Positions 1-7,198 of a stretch of DNA of 64,000 nt are shown in pieces. This DNA comes from Acidobacteriota bacterium (GTDB lineage: Bacteria; Acidobacteriota; Terriglobia; Acidiferrales; UBA7541). The position numbers and the translations under genes are program-made. Positions within the stretch are counted from its first letter, which is position 1, and each line of letters starts with the position of its first letter. The stretch spans positions 98,400 through 162,399 of the forward strand of contig JABCYZ010000012.1 of NCBI GenBank assembly GCA_013289955.1. Reading direction: 5' to 3'. The notes under the pieces were generated by a model. It was not told the origin of the DNA and did not search any database. It was given only the letters and a program-made list of their open reading frames with translations.

Positions 1-638
1 ACGAGCGCACCCAGCGTTGTCGTCCGGGGGAAGATGAGCAGGATTCCCCCCAGCATCTCCGCGCAGCCAGCGAAAGTTTCATACGCCGGAGAAGCACCGA
101 TCGAATACCAGAGAACTCCCATCGGAGAAAAATCATGGAATGGTTCGAGCAACCTGGTTAGAGACGGGAAGGGCATTTGCAGCGGAACGACTTTATCCAT
201 CCCGTACAGAATCATTTCAGTGGCAAGCGCAAAGCGAATGAAAAGCCGGAACCATTTGTACAGCGTCAGGTAGTTTTCGCGCCTGCGATCCAGAAAAGAC
301 CAGATCGAAGCAGCTAGAATGGCGAGCACCAGCACGCAGAAGGTTAAGATCCAATCGAAGGTCTTGTCGCCGCTGCCGCTGTCTTTGTAAACCAGTGGCT
401 GCGTGACATGGAATATGTGCGTGGCGGTCCAGAAAACGATCGGCCGCATTGGCCAGAGCGTAGCGAGATCGGGAATCTCCACTTTGGGAATGGGAAACAG
501 GCCACTGAGGATCTGCTCGCCAAGACAGTACAGTCCCAGGTACACAAAGCAGAAGCGAAACGCGACGCGGCGCGCAACGCTCCATCGAGCCGCGGGCGTT
601 TCCCGCTGGGGTTGCGCGATCGGAACCTCACGACCCAT
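1..638 (-). CDS. DoxX-like membrane protein (3' end outside window)
   Basis: An open frame runs from an ATG at 638 to the left edge, so about 212 residues are visible and the C-terminus is missing. The start follows a GGAGGG SD about 8 bases upstream. The protein has several hydrophobic segments separated by short polar loops. Its visible C-terminal part has a DoxX-like pattern (SPMGVLWYSIGASPAYETF, then CAEMLGGILLIF and an RTTTLGAL turn). DoxX-like proteins are small integral membrane proteins linked in some bacteria to quinone or thiol redox chemistry; the biochemical role here is not established. It is transcribed leftward, away from the VOC gene. The family call is fairly secure, the function is not. 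Confidence 0.7.
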   Translation of the reverse strand, partial: MGREVPIAQPQRETPAARWSVARRVAFRFCFVYLGLYCLGEQILSGLFPIPKVEIPDLATLWPMRPIVFWTATHIFHVTQPLVYKDSGSGDKTFDWILTFCVLVLAILAASIWSFLDRRRENYLTLYKWFRLFIRFALATEMILYGMDKVVPLQMPFPSLTRLLEPFHDFSPMGVLWYSIGASPAYETFAGCAEMLGGILLIFPRTTTLGAL

Positions 639-1089
639 CCAGGCCCTCCGAGAGCGCTCGAGTCTACCTTAGACTCGCTTCCGTTTCAGCCCTTTCCCCC
701 CTCGGCCCTGGCGCACTCCGTACCGGCAAGCTCGCCGACTGCGGTTTACTCCAAGCCGCTTCTCAAAAGCGGATATTTGGCGTCCTGACAGCCGGTGATT
801 GCGATGGATTCCGCCAGCGCGGCTTGCTATTCTGGGTTCCAGGGAAATTCACAGCCTGTAAAGAGCGGCAGCCAGTCTGCCGCTCTTTTCTTTTGGCGGG
901 GTTCTCTTTTCCCGAGCTCGGTTGTTAGAAGAGTGGCCGCGTCGCCAAAAGCTACCCAGGCTCTGAAAATATCGCTCGCAAGCGCTGATTCCTGACCAAT
1001 CAAAATAAACCGGACCGGGCGGATGTCTGGCTGACCAGTCCGAGCGCAGCCATCGACGGTTCCTAAAATAGGAAGAAAGGAAACACCAC
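639..1089. other. 451-base intergenic region
   Basis: This gap lies between the divergent DoxX-like and VOC genes. I see no convincing coding region and no tRNA. It holds a strong rho-independent-type hairpin at 861-894 (listed separately) that does not follow any recognised plus-strand gene. The right end carries a purine-rich stretch (aggaagaaagg) about 10 bases before the VOC start that serves as its ribosome binding site. Confidence 0.6.
861..894 (+). terminator. Rho-independent terminator without an obvious upstream gene
   Basis: An 11-base perfect stem (aagagcggcag at 861-871 and ctgccgctctt at 877-887) with a 5-base loop is followed by a T-rich run (ttcttttt-like, 888-894). The T-tract is only on the plus strand. 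No plus-strand gene lies upstream in the window, so it may end a small RNA or an unrecognised transcript. Confidence 0.65.
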
Positions 1090-1470
1090 ATGGGCATTCT
1101 CGAAGCTGCAAAGCCGGCAATTATCATTTGCACGAGAGACCGCGCACGCTCCACGGCGTTTTATCGCGACACTCTTGGTCTGCCACTGGCCTCCCAAGAC
1201 AGCTTTGCCTCCATCTTCAGCATCGGCGGAGTCACTCTGAGAGTGTCGACCGTGCCCGATTTCACGCCGCACGAACACACCATCCTCGGATTCCGCGTCG
1301 AAGATGTTCCTGCCGCCGTAAAAGCCCTGCGTCAAAAGAATGTAGTCTTCAATATCTATCCTCACTTCCAGCAAGATGAACTCGGCATCTTGGCCGTTCC
1401 CGGAGGAGCCGTGCAAGTGGCTTGGTTTAAGGATCCCGATGGCAACGTACTAAGTGTGACAAACGCCTGA
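1090..1470 (+). CDS. VOC (glyoxalase/bleomycin-resistance fold) family protein
   Basis: A 126-residue protein with the two beta-alpha-beta-beta-beta halves expected of a vicinal oxygen chelate domain. The N-terminal part has the typical RSTAFYRDTLGLPL helix-turn pattern, and the C-terminus has the family ending WFKDPDGNVLSV. VOC proteins are small, usually dimeric metalloenzymes or binding proteins (glyoxalases, dioxygenases, antibiotic-binding proteins); the substrate cannot be read from sequence. The ATG is preceded by a purine-rich SD. It stands alone, convergent with the PAP2-containing lipid operon, so context adds little. Confidence 0.85.
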   Translation: MGILEAAKPAIIICTRDRARSTAFYRDTLGLPLASQDSFASIFSIGGVTLRVSTVPDFTPHEHTILGFRVEDVPAAVKALRQKNVVFNIYPHFQQDELGILAVPGGAVQVAWFKDPDGNVLSVTNA

Positions 1471-1526
1471 AACAAATCTCGAGGACACTCGATCGAAGCC
1501 AGGCCAGAATCAGGCATTCCGCATCG

Positions 1527-2603
1527 CTAACTCCTCCTCGCCGCATCTCGCGGTCCGAGCAGCCAGCCGCCGATCACATAACCAAGCGTCCCTGTGACCA
1601 TGCCACCGAAAATGTCCGCCACATAATGATATCGTCCCCAAATCGTAGAAACGCACATGCATGCCACCAGCGGCAGCATCACCCAGAACAGCCATCTCCG
1701 GTGCCGCCAAGCTCCCCAGGTCGCTGCGACTGCGCCCGCCACATGCTCCGACGGGAAGGCCGCTCCCCGCACGCGCCCATAATGCTCGATCAAATTGATC
1801 AGGGATGTCGCCGCACCGCCCTCTAACGGGCCTTGCCACGCGCCCGCCATCGAAAACCACGGGCTCTCAATCGGAAAGAAAATCGCAATTACATACCCGA
1901 GGGCGTAGCCCACTGCCGAATACGTCATCACCGACCAATATCCCCGCCAGTCGCGCCGGTAATACAAAACGCCGCCAACCACGAGCAAATAGGTGAAGTA
2001 CGTCAAATAAACAAACTGCATGAAGTCATTCCGACCCGGCGTCGCAAACTGCTCCAGCCACACGGTAGGGTCGACCCCCGTCAGCCAATGATCGAACGCA
2101 ATTAATTTCGCATCCTGCCACCCCGGCTCTACCAGATGCACCAACTGCCCCAGCTCCTCAAAGCAAAACAGAAAGAAAAGATGCGGATACCAATGCCGCC
2201 AAAAATGCCAAAACCTTTCGGAGAAAGTGGGACGGACATTCCTGGCTGTCTCGCTGCTTTCTTCATCGCCAAAGGTACGCTCGGAGACCCAAGCCTCGGT
2301 TCTGCACAAAACCAGAATCGCCGCCGCCACCAGTGCCTGCATCCCGATCAATCGCACGGGATGCGCCAGGTTCTCGGCAAAAAAAAGTATCAACGCACAC
2401 GAAACCCCCAGGTATCCCAACGCGACAGACTCAAACGTCCCGGAAGCCGCCCATGCCGCCGCGAGTTCGCGCCCAAGGAGCGCGGCAAGACTCTCACTCG
2501 CCAATTCCACAGCCGCAGCGCTCTCGCCGTTCTCAATCGCTCTGTCACGCCACCCGACCGCGTACTCACTCCCTTTGTACTCATTCCGCTCGATGTTTTT
2601 CAT
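1527..2603 (-). CDS. PAP2-superfamily membrane phosphatase/phosphotransferase
   Basis: A 358-residue polytopic protein. Its C-terminal half carries the PAP2 active-site signature in a variant form: FPSEHVAGAVAATW (SEH in place of the classic SGH) followed by GRYHYVADIFGG, which supplies the second catalytic His. The N-terminal ~110 residues are a less conserved membrane/cytosolic extension. PAP2 enzymes hydrolyse or transfer phosphate groups on lipid substrates at the membrane surface. The ATG overlaps the stop of the upstream HAD gene in an ATGA junction, implying translational coupling. Together with the CDP-alcohol phosphatidyltransferase two genes upstream this suggests a step in phospholipid head-group synthesis, such as an inositol-phosphoceramide-synthase-like transfer or dephosphorylation. 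That specific role is inference. Confidence 0.85.
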   Translation of the reverse strand: MKNIERNEYKGSEYAVGWRDRAIENGESAAAVELASESLAALLGRELAAAWAASGTFESVALGYLGVSCALILFFAENLAHPVRLIGMQALVAAAILVLCRTEAWVSERTFGDEESSETARNVRPTFSERFWHFWRHWYPHLFFLFCFEELGQLVHLVEPGWQDAKLIAFDHWLTGVDPTVWLEQFATPGRNDFMQFVYLTYFTYLLVVGGVLYYRRDWRGYWSVMTYSAVGYALGYVIAIFFPIESPWFSMAGAWQGPLEGGAATSLINLIEHYGRVRGAAFPSEHVAGAVAATWGAWRHRRWLFWVMLPLVACMCVSTIWGRYHYVADIFGGMVTGTLGYVIGGWLLGPRDAARRS

Positions 2604-3406
2604 GCCCGGAATCCCGCCTTCGCCCGGGGCACCTCAAACTCGTCGTCACTCCCGTCCGTTCCCTGTGCTCTCCGTCGAAACGTTCTTTCTTTCCCCCACC
2701 ACAAAACCGCCCAATCCTTCCTCTCGGCAATCCGCGCCAAATCGTTCGACGGATTTACAGCCGCGGGCTTTCCCACGGCTTCAAGCATCGACCTGTCGCT
2801 GGCGCTGTCTCCATAGGCAAAGCATCTCCCTAAATCCAGATCTTCAGCCGCTGCGATCCGCCGGATGGCCCGCGCCTTTGCCTCGCCAAACATCGCCTCT
2901 CCCACAATCCGCCCAGTCCATCTATCGCTTTTCTCTCCGAGCCGCGTCGCGCAAACGCGAATCGCGGAAGCCAATCCTCTCGCTCTAAGCTCTGCCTCAA
3001 GCACACGCGCCGATCCGTAGGCCAACTGTTCGAGCGTGCCACTGACAATCACAATCAAGTGCCCGCGTTCCGCATGCCACACCACGCGCTCAATGGCCTC
3101 CGGATAAAACGGCGGGACTCTTGACGAATCTGTTTGGTCACGCGGAACTCCGCGCAAATACAACTTGTTCGCGTACATGACCTGACTCGCCCCGCGAGGC
3201 GCCAGCCGCACCGCCTCCGCAATCCACAAAACATAATTCCGAACCCCGATCAGCTTGCGGTATCGCAGCATCGAGAAAAATCTCTTCTCGAGTGACGGGA
3301 GGCACATGAGCGTTCCATCCAAATCGAGAAACGCCGCGGCGCCGGCGTTCTTCTCCTTCACGTCCTCTCGTTCCAGCCGCTTTTCTACGCTCCTCACCCC
3401 GATCAC
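2600..3406 (-). CDS. HAD-IB family phosphatase (SerB/PgpC-like)
   Basis: A 268-residue protein with all HAD motifs: motif I FLDLDGTL with two Asp at about residues 24-26, motif II IVSGT, a conserved Lys region, and motif IV FAYGDSASDRSML. It resembles the HAD-IB subfamily that includes phosphoserine phosphatase and the phosphatidylglycerophosphate phosphatase PgpC. The frame is open much further upstream, but the likely start is a GTG at 3406 whose GTGA overlaps the stop of the CDP-alcohol phosphatidyltransferase. The stop overlaps the PAP2 start. The position between a CDP-alcohol transferase and a PAP2 enzyme suggests it dephosphorylates the phospholipid-phosphate made by its upstream neighbour; this is inferred from context. 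Confidence 0.85.
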   Translation of the reverse strand: MIGVRSVEKRLEREDVKEKNAGAAAFLDLDGTLMCLPSLEKRFFSMLRYRKLIGVRNYVLWIAEAVRLAPRGASQVMYANKLYLRGVPRDQTDSSRVPPFYPEAIERVVWHAERGHLIVIVSGTLEQLAYGSARVLEAELRARGLASAIRVCATRLGEKSDRWTGRIVGEAMFGEAKARAIRRIAAAEDLDLGRCFAYGDSASDRSMLEAVGKPAAVNPSNDLARIAERKDWAVLWWGKERTFRRRAQGTDGSDDEFEVPRAKAGFRA

Positions 3407-4074
3407 ATCGCCCCCTGCGCGATTCTCTTCACGCGGCGAACCCGCCCGACCCCCGAGACGAACCGCCATCCCTCGGCCAACACTGGCAATCCGCGCAACA
3501 GGCAAAACGCCGCCGTCATCCACGTCAGCACATGGGCGCCAACACGCACCGGCCCGCGGGCATCCGCGGTCATTCCGCCGAGCAGCCGAACGGGGCCGCG
3601 AGCGAGCGCCAACTCCAGACCGAGGTAGCAGAAGCACAGACACTTCATCGCCGCATACAAGCCGCGGCTCCAGCGCGACGCCACCAGCGCCCGTCCCCAC
3701 CATGTCTCCAACATCGCCTTCGCGCCCCAACCGGAGTGCCCCGCGCCGAGAGCCAGCCCGCGCAAAAAATCCGTCGCCGCGCCCCGCGCAAAAAAGAAAA
3801 CCGGCAGCCACAGCGGCACCATCCCCACCACCGCGAAATACGTGAAGTACACATTTTCGATCAAGCGGTCGCCGAGAATGTCGAGTTGCGCTCCGATCGG
3901 CGTCGCAAGATTCTTCCGCCGCGCCATGTGGCCATCGACAGCGTCCAGCGCTATCGCCGCTACCGTAAGCCCAACCGCCGCGAGATTCGCCCACGGACCG
4001 CGCCCAAACAAACTCACGGCGGCAAACCCCACCGCCACCCGCAGCGCTGTCACTTTGTTCGGCGTCCAACGCAT
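3403..4074 (-). CDS. CDP-alcohol phosphatidyltransferase
   Basis: A 223-residue membrane enzyme with the complete signature D-x2-DG-x2-AR-x8-G-x3-D-x3-D, seen as DAVDGHMARRK, then GAQLDILGD at about residues 53-75. Family members displace CMP from CDP-diacylglycerol (or another CDP-alcohol) with a polar alcohol such as glycerol-3-phosphate, inositol-phosphate or serine. Several hydrophobic helices follow the motif. A GTG at 4098 is possible, but ATG 4074 is preceded by GGGAGCAGG at good spacing and begins where homologous proteins usually begin. It leads a three-gene overlapping operon with the HAD and PAP2 genes. The acceptor alcohol cannot be assigned from sequence. Confidence 0.88.
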   Translation of the reverse strand: MRWTPNKVTALRVAVGFAAVSLFGRGPWANLAAVGLTVAAIALDAVDGHMARRKNLATPIGAQLDILGDRLIENVYFTYFAVVGMVPLWLPVFFFARGAATDFLRGLALGAGHSGWGAKAMLETWWGRALVASRWSRGLYAAMKCLCFCYLGLELALARGPVRLLGGMTADARGPVRVGAHVLTWMTAAFCLLRGLPVLAEGWRFVSGVGRVRRVKRIAQGAM

Positions 4075-4465
4075 AGCCGCCTGCTCCCTGCCGGGCACTC
4101 AAAAAGCGCCCGCGTTCCCAGATGGCAAGCCCTCTGCCAATCGGCGGCTGACTAACGCCTTGGGGATCAGCTACTTACGTGCCTTCTCGGAATGTGCAAA
4201 TCGCGGCGCGTCGGCCAAACCTTTCATCTGTCGCCCCCTTCCTTCCCTGCGTATCTATTGCCGCGCACCCGCGTCTAAGAGAGTTGCCCCGGGCAGTCCC
4301 TGCTAACGCGTGGCGCGCTTTTCCCGTCTTTGTGGGAGAATTGGGGAGTTCCATCAAGCAACTGGTGCCGCCGCGCGAACTGGCCTGGCTGTTTGCTGCG
4401 CCAGGTCTGACTCGGGAAATAAAATCTCAGATCGAAAGATAGAACCAGCTCAGGTCCAATAAAAG
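4075..4465. other. 391-base divergent intergenic region
   Basis: Lies between the leftward lipid operon and the rightward ccdA-like gene, so it must contain both promoters. Short open frames here have no recognisable protein features and no good ribosome binding sites. I see no tRNA, riboswitch or clear terminator, and no promoter boxes good enough to call. Confidence 0.5.
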
Positions 4466-5362
4466 ATGACCGACGTTTCTCTCGCAGCAGCGTTTATCGC
4501 CGGGTTGGTTTCTTTCCTATCGCCCTGCGTTCTTCCTCTCGTTCCGGGCTACATCTCGATGCTCTCCGGCATCGGCATGGAGCAATTGCGGCAGGGCCAG
4601 CAGCCACGCGGCGGCCTTTTCGCTTCCGCGCTTTCCTTCGTCGTCGGCTTCTCCGTCGTTTTCATTTCTTTCGGCGCATCGGCGAGCGCTGTGGGCACTT
4701 TTCTTCTGAAAAACCGCGGGATGCTCGCGCCCATTGCCGGCGCGCTGATTTTGCTCTTCGGCTTGCATTTGGTCGGCGCCCTGGCGAAGCTCAGCTTCCG
4801 CATGGGCCTGGCCATTGGCTCGGTGCTCGTCATTCTGGGCATTGCGGCGATTCTCGATCACGGCCCTCTCTTCTTCGGCCTCGGCTGGGTTCACTTTTTT
4901 TCGCTCTCGCTCATCGGCTTTTTTGGTCCGGCCCTCGCAAAGTGGCTCAATCGCGACGTGCACCTGCGCAGCACCAGCACGAAGCCCGGACTCTTCAGCG
5001 GTTTTTTTCTCGGCTTCGCATTCGCGTTTGGCTGGACTCCGTGTATCGGGCCGATTCTCGCAACGGTGCTTGCGCTCGCTGCCGCCAGCGATACGATTGC
5101 GCGCGGAGTCCTGCTCCTGGCGGTTTACTCCGCAGGTTTGGCCGTACCTTTCCTGCTGACAGCGCTCGGCATCGGGCAATTTCTCAAGTTTTATCAGCGC
5201 TTCCGAAAATATCTCCACGCCGTCGAACTGCTTAGCGGCGCCTTGCTGCTCTTTGTGGGCGGGCTCGTTTTCCTGAATAAGCTGACTTGGCTCGCGGGCA
5301 AACTTAGCTTTTTGAACGAAGCCGTTTTGTGGCTGGAAAAAGCCCTGACGGGCGTGAAATAA
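4466..5362 (+). CDS. ccdA: CcdA/DsbD-type thiol-electron transporter
   Basis: A 298-residue polytopic membrane protein of the cytochrome c biogenesis CcdA / DsbD transmembrane family. The two key cysteines are visible in pseudo-symmetrical motifs: LSPCVLPLVPGY near residue 20 and WTPCIGPILATV near residue 192. The family passes electrons from cytoplasmic thioredoxin across the inner membrane to periplasmic thiol proteins. It is somewhat longer than minimal CcdA because of an inserted hydrophobic segment around residues 110-155. The next gene encodes a TlpA-like thioredoxin, the expected partner, and a DsbD N-terminal-like domain follows two genes later, so the three domains of DsbD appear as separate proteins. 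Confidence 0.9.
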   Translation: MTDVSLAAAFIAGLVSFLSPCVLPLVPGYISMLSGIGMEQLRQGQQPRGGLFASALSFVVGFSVVFISFGASASAVGTFLLKNRGMLAPIAGALILLFGLHLVGALAKLSFRMGLAIGSVLVILGIAAILDHGPLFFGLGWVHFFSLSLIGFFGPALAKWLNRDVHLRSTSTKPGLFSGFFLGFAFAFGWTPCIGPILATVLALAAASDTIARGVLLLAVYSAGLAVPFLLTALGIGQFLKFYQRFRKYLHAVELLSGALLLFVGGLVFLNKLTWLAGKLSFLNEAVLWLEKALTGVK

Positions 5363-5372
5363 GCGCCCTGCG

Positions 5373-5395
5373 TTTCTCGCCGCAGAGGCGAGAAA
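5373..5395. other. Inverted repeat between ccdA and tlpA-like genes
   Basis: tttctcgcc and ggcgagaaa form a perfect 9-base stem with a 5-base loop just after the ccdA stop. No T-run follows on either strand, so it is not a classic terminator; it may stabilise or partly attenuate the transcript before the next gene. Confidence 0.45.
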
Positions 5396-5409
5396 AATTC
5401 GCGATCGGG

Positions 5410-5415
5410 TATAAT
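5410..5415 (+). promoter_or_regulatory. Candidate -10 box TATAAT upstream of tlpA-like gene
   Basis: A perfect TATAAT lies 17 bases before the chosen start at 5433. No good -35 is present at the usual distance, because the inverted repeat occupies that region. Weak evidence for an internal promoter. Confidence 0.25.
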
Positions 5416-5432
5416 TGGTATTGAGGAATGGA

Positions 5433-6023
5433 ATGATGAAAACGCTGTTGGTCGTTGCTACCGTGCTGGCTCTGGTTGCCGGCACCTACTTTGCGGACAA
5501 GGCGACACGCGTCAAACCAAAGACCGCGGTCCCTGCCGATACGGTCCTGAAGGCCGATAATCCGAACCCGGACGACAGGAAGACCGGTTTGCCCGAGCCA
5601 GAACTCACGCTCAAGGACCTGGACGGCAACAATATCTCTCTCAGCGAATACAAGGGCAAGGTGGTGCTGGTGAATTTCTGGGCCACATGGTGCGAACCAT
5701 GCCAAGTAGAGATTCCGTGGCTCATCGAAATGCAGGAAAAGTACGGGCCGAGGGGGTTCGTCATCCTGGGGATCGCCCTCGACGAGGAAGGCAAAAGCGT
5801 CGTCGCGCCCTATGTCGCCAAGGAGCGTTTCGACGTAAATGGTCAAAAACTTCCCATGAGCTACAAAATCCTGATCGGCAACGATGATGCAGCGGATAAA
5901 TTTGGCGGTCTATTCGGCTACCCCACGAGCATCCTGATTTCGCGCGACGGGAAGCAGATCAAGCGCGTCACAGGCATGATCAGCCAAGAGGAAATGAGCA
6001 AAGCCGTCGAGTCTCAACTCTGA
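5433..6023 (+). CDS. TlpA-like membrane-anchored thioredoxin
   Basis: A 196-residue protein with one N-terminal hydrophobic anchor and a periplasmic thioredoxin fold. The active site is WATWCEPC (CxxC) near residue 88, and a later cis-Pro region reads FGYPTSILI. TlpA/ResA-type proteins reduce periplasmic disulfides, for example on apocytochrome c or copper-binding proteins. The ATG at 5433 follows a GAGG SD at 5423; a TTG further upstream is less likely. It lies 70 bases downstream of the ccdA-like gene, which would supply its electrons. The precise client protein is unknown; TlpA versus ResA cannot be separated by eye. Confidence 0.88.
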   Translation: MMKTLLVVATVLALVAGTYFADKATRVKPKTAVPADTVLKADNPNPDDRKTGLPEPELTLKDLDGNNISLSEYKGKVVLVNFWATWCEPCQVEIPWLIEMQEKYGPRGFVILGIALDEEGKSVVAPYVAKERFDVNGQKLPMSYKILIGNDDAADKFGGLFGYPTSILISRDGKQIKRVTGMISQEEMSKAVESQL

Positions 6024-6203
6024 CGGGAAAACAAGCAGTGCGCCACCGCCGTCTAAGCTCACCGCAGTCAGCCGAATGACACCGAAGCGTATATCCAGAC
6101 TGCCCGAGAGATCAGTAAAATGATTTTCGCGCTCCGTGCTAGACTTTCGATGTGAGCGCTCCGGGTTTTGCTGCTCGCTGTTCACTACTCACTTTCTACC
6201 CTT

Positions 6204-6536
6204 ATGCTTGAAGAGAAAGATTTCCAGAGAAAAGCGGACGCGGCGTTTGAAGAGCTCAAGAAACGTCTGCTTGTCTTGGCGGACGAGCATGGTTTCGATG
6301 TCGAGGGCGAGAGCGGCAAACTCGAGGTGATCTTCGAGGAGCCCGAGGAAGTGAAGTTCGTGATTTCTCCGAACACACCCATCCGCGAGATCTGGATTTC
6401 GGCGCTCTCCACTTCCTTCAAGCTGGGCTGGTCGGGGGCAAAGAACGCTTTTGTACTCGAAAAGACGGGTGAAGATCTTTTTGCGGTCATGAACCGCGTG
6501 GTTTCTCAGCAGCTCGGCCGAGAGGTAAAACTGTGA
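6204..6536 (+). CDS. cyaY: Frataxin-like iron-donor protein CyaY
   Basis: A 110-residue protein that matches frataxin/CyaY in length and pattern. It has an acidic N-terminal helix (LEEKDFQRKADAAFEEL), an acidic beta strand patch (EVIFEEPEEVKFV), the conserved NTPIREIWISA core and the C-terminal GEDLFAVMNRVVSQQLG helix. Frataxins bind iron through the acidic ridge and regulate or assist iron-sulfur cluster assembly with IscS in the cytoplasm. The frame is open upstream to 6168, but ATG 6204 gives the family-sized protein. Its stop overlaps the GTG of the next gene by four bases. Being sandwiched inside a periplasmic thiol cluster is unusual for this family. Confidence 0.85.
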   Translation: MLEEKDFQRKADAAFEELKKRLLVLADEHGFDVEGESGKLEVIFEEPEEVKFVISPNTPIREIWISALSTSFKLGWSGAKNAFVLEKTGEDLFAVMNRVVSQQLGREVKL

Positions 6537-7072
6537 AATTCGCTGGCACCCTCCTGGCCGGTATCCTGCTATGGGCGGCTGGAGCAGCTTTGTCCTCCGC
6601 TCCCCGACAGGCTCCTTCGCCGAAGGACGTCGTAGCCCCCGCGATCTATGCCTCTTTCGACCCGGTGGGCCGCGGCAGCCAATTTCAACTTGCGGTGGTC
6701 CTGAAAATCCGCCCTGGGTTCCATATCAACGCCCGCGAAAAATCCGAAGACTATCTGATCGCCACCGACCTTCGCGCCGATGTTCCCGCCGGTTTTCAGC
6801 TGGGAGATGTTTCTTATCCGAAAGGCGCGTTGCACACCTTCACTTTCTCGAAGAAACCGCTGAACGTCTACGAGGACACCGTCACGCTCCGCGTTCCGGT
6901 TACGGCGCTGCCGGGCGCTCCTCTCGGCGCGCAGCACATTCCGCTGAAACTTCGCTACCAGGCTTGCAGCACGGAAATTTGCCTGCCTCCGGTCACTCTT
7001 TCTCTGGACGCCGCTTTCAACGTCGCCGCCTCCGGCAAACCTGCGCACGGGGAGTTTTTCCCGAAGGAATAG
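6533..7072 (+). CDS. DsbD N-terminal-like periplasmic domain protein
   Basis: A 179-residue exported protein with a signal peptide (hydrophobic residues 3-22) followed by an immunoglobulin-like domain related to the N-terminal alpha domain of DsbD. Diagnostic features are GFHINAREKSEDYL, a SYPKG segment, and the redox pair region LRYQACSTEICLPP near residues 140-155, where the two cysteines of the DsbD alpha domain sit. In DsbD this domain hands electrons on to periplasmic substrates. The start is GTG at 6533, overlapping the cyaY stop as GTGA, so the pair is translationally coupled. It complements the separate CcdA and TlpA proteins upstream. Confidence 0.8.
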   Translation: MKFAGTLLAGILLWAAGAALSSAPRQAPSPKDVVAPAIYASFDPVGRGSQFQLAVVLKIRPGFHINAREKSEDYLIATDLRADVPAGFQLGDVSYPKGALHTFTFSKKPLNVYEDTVTLRVPVTALPGAPLGAQHIPLKLRYQACSTEICLPPVTLSLDAAFNVAASGKPAHGEFFPKE

Positions 7073-7198
7073 ATAACCGCTCTCGCGTGCTCGCGCCAGC
7101 CGTCACCGCGCAACCATGCTTACTCCGAGCGCCCGGCGTGGACTTCCTACTGTCTTTCCCCGAGTGCGTGCCCTGGCCATCTCTGGGACAATATCCCG

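Noticed and set aside
785..860. Possible tRNA before the orphan terminator
   Set aside because: A gggttcc-like stretch hinted at a T-arm, but no acceptor or anticodon stem could be assembled.
2600..4102. Continuous 500-residue frame that would fuse the HAD domain to upstream sequence
   Set aside because: The upstream 232 residues overlap the CDP-alcohol transferase in another frame and are Gly/Arg/Ala-rich without fold signals; a GTGA junction gives a better HAD start.
4517..5485. 322-residue minus-strand frame over the ccdA-like gene
   Set aside because: Highly charged antisense shadow; the sense strand encodes a membrane protein with conserved cysteines.
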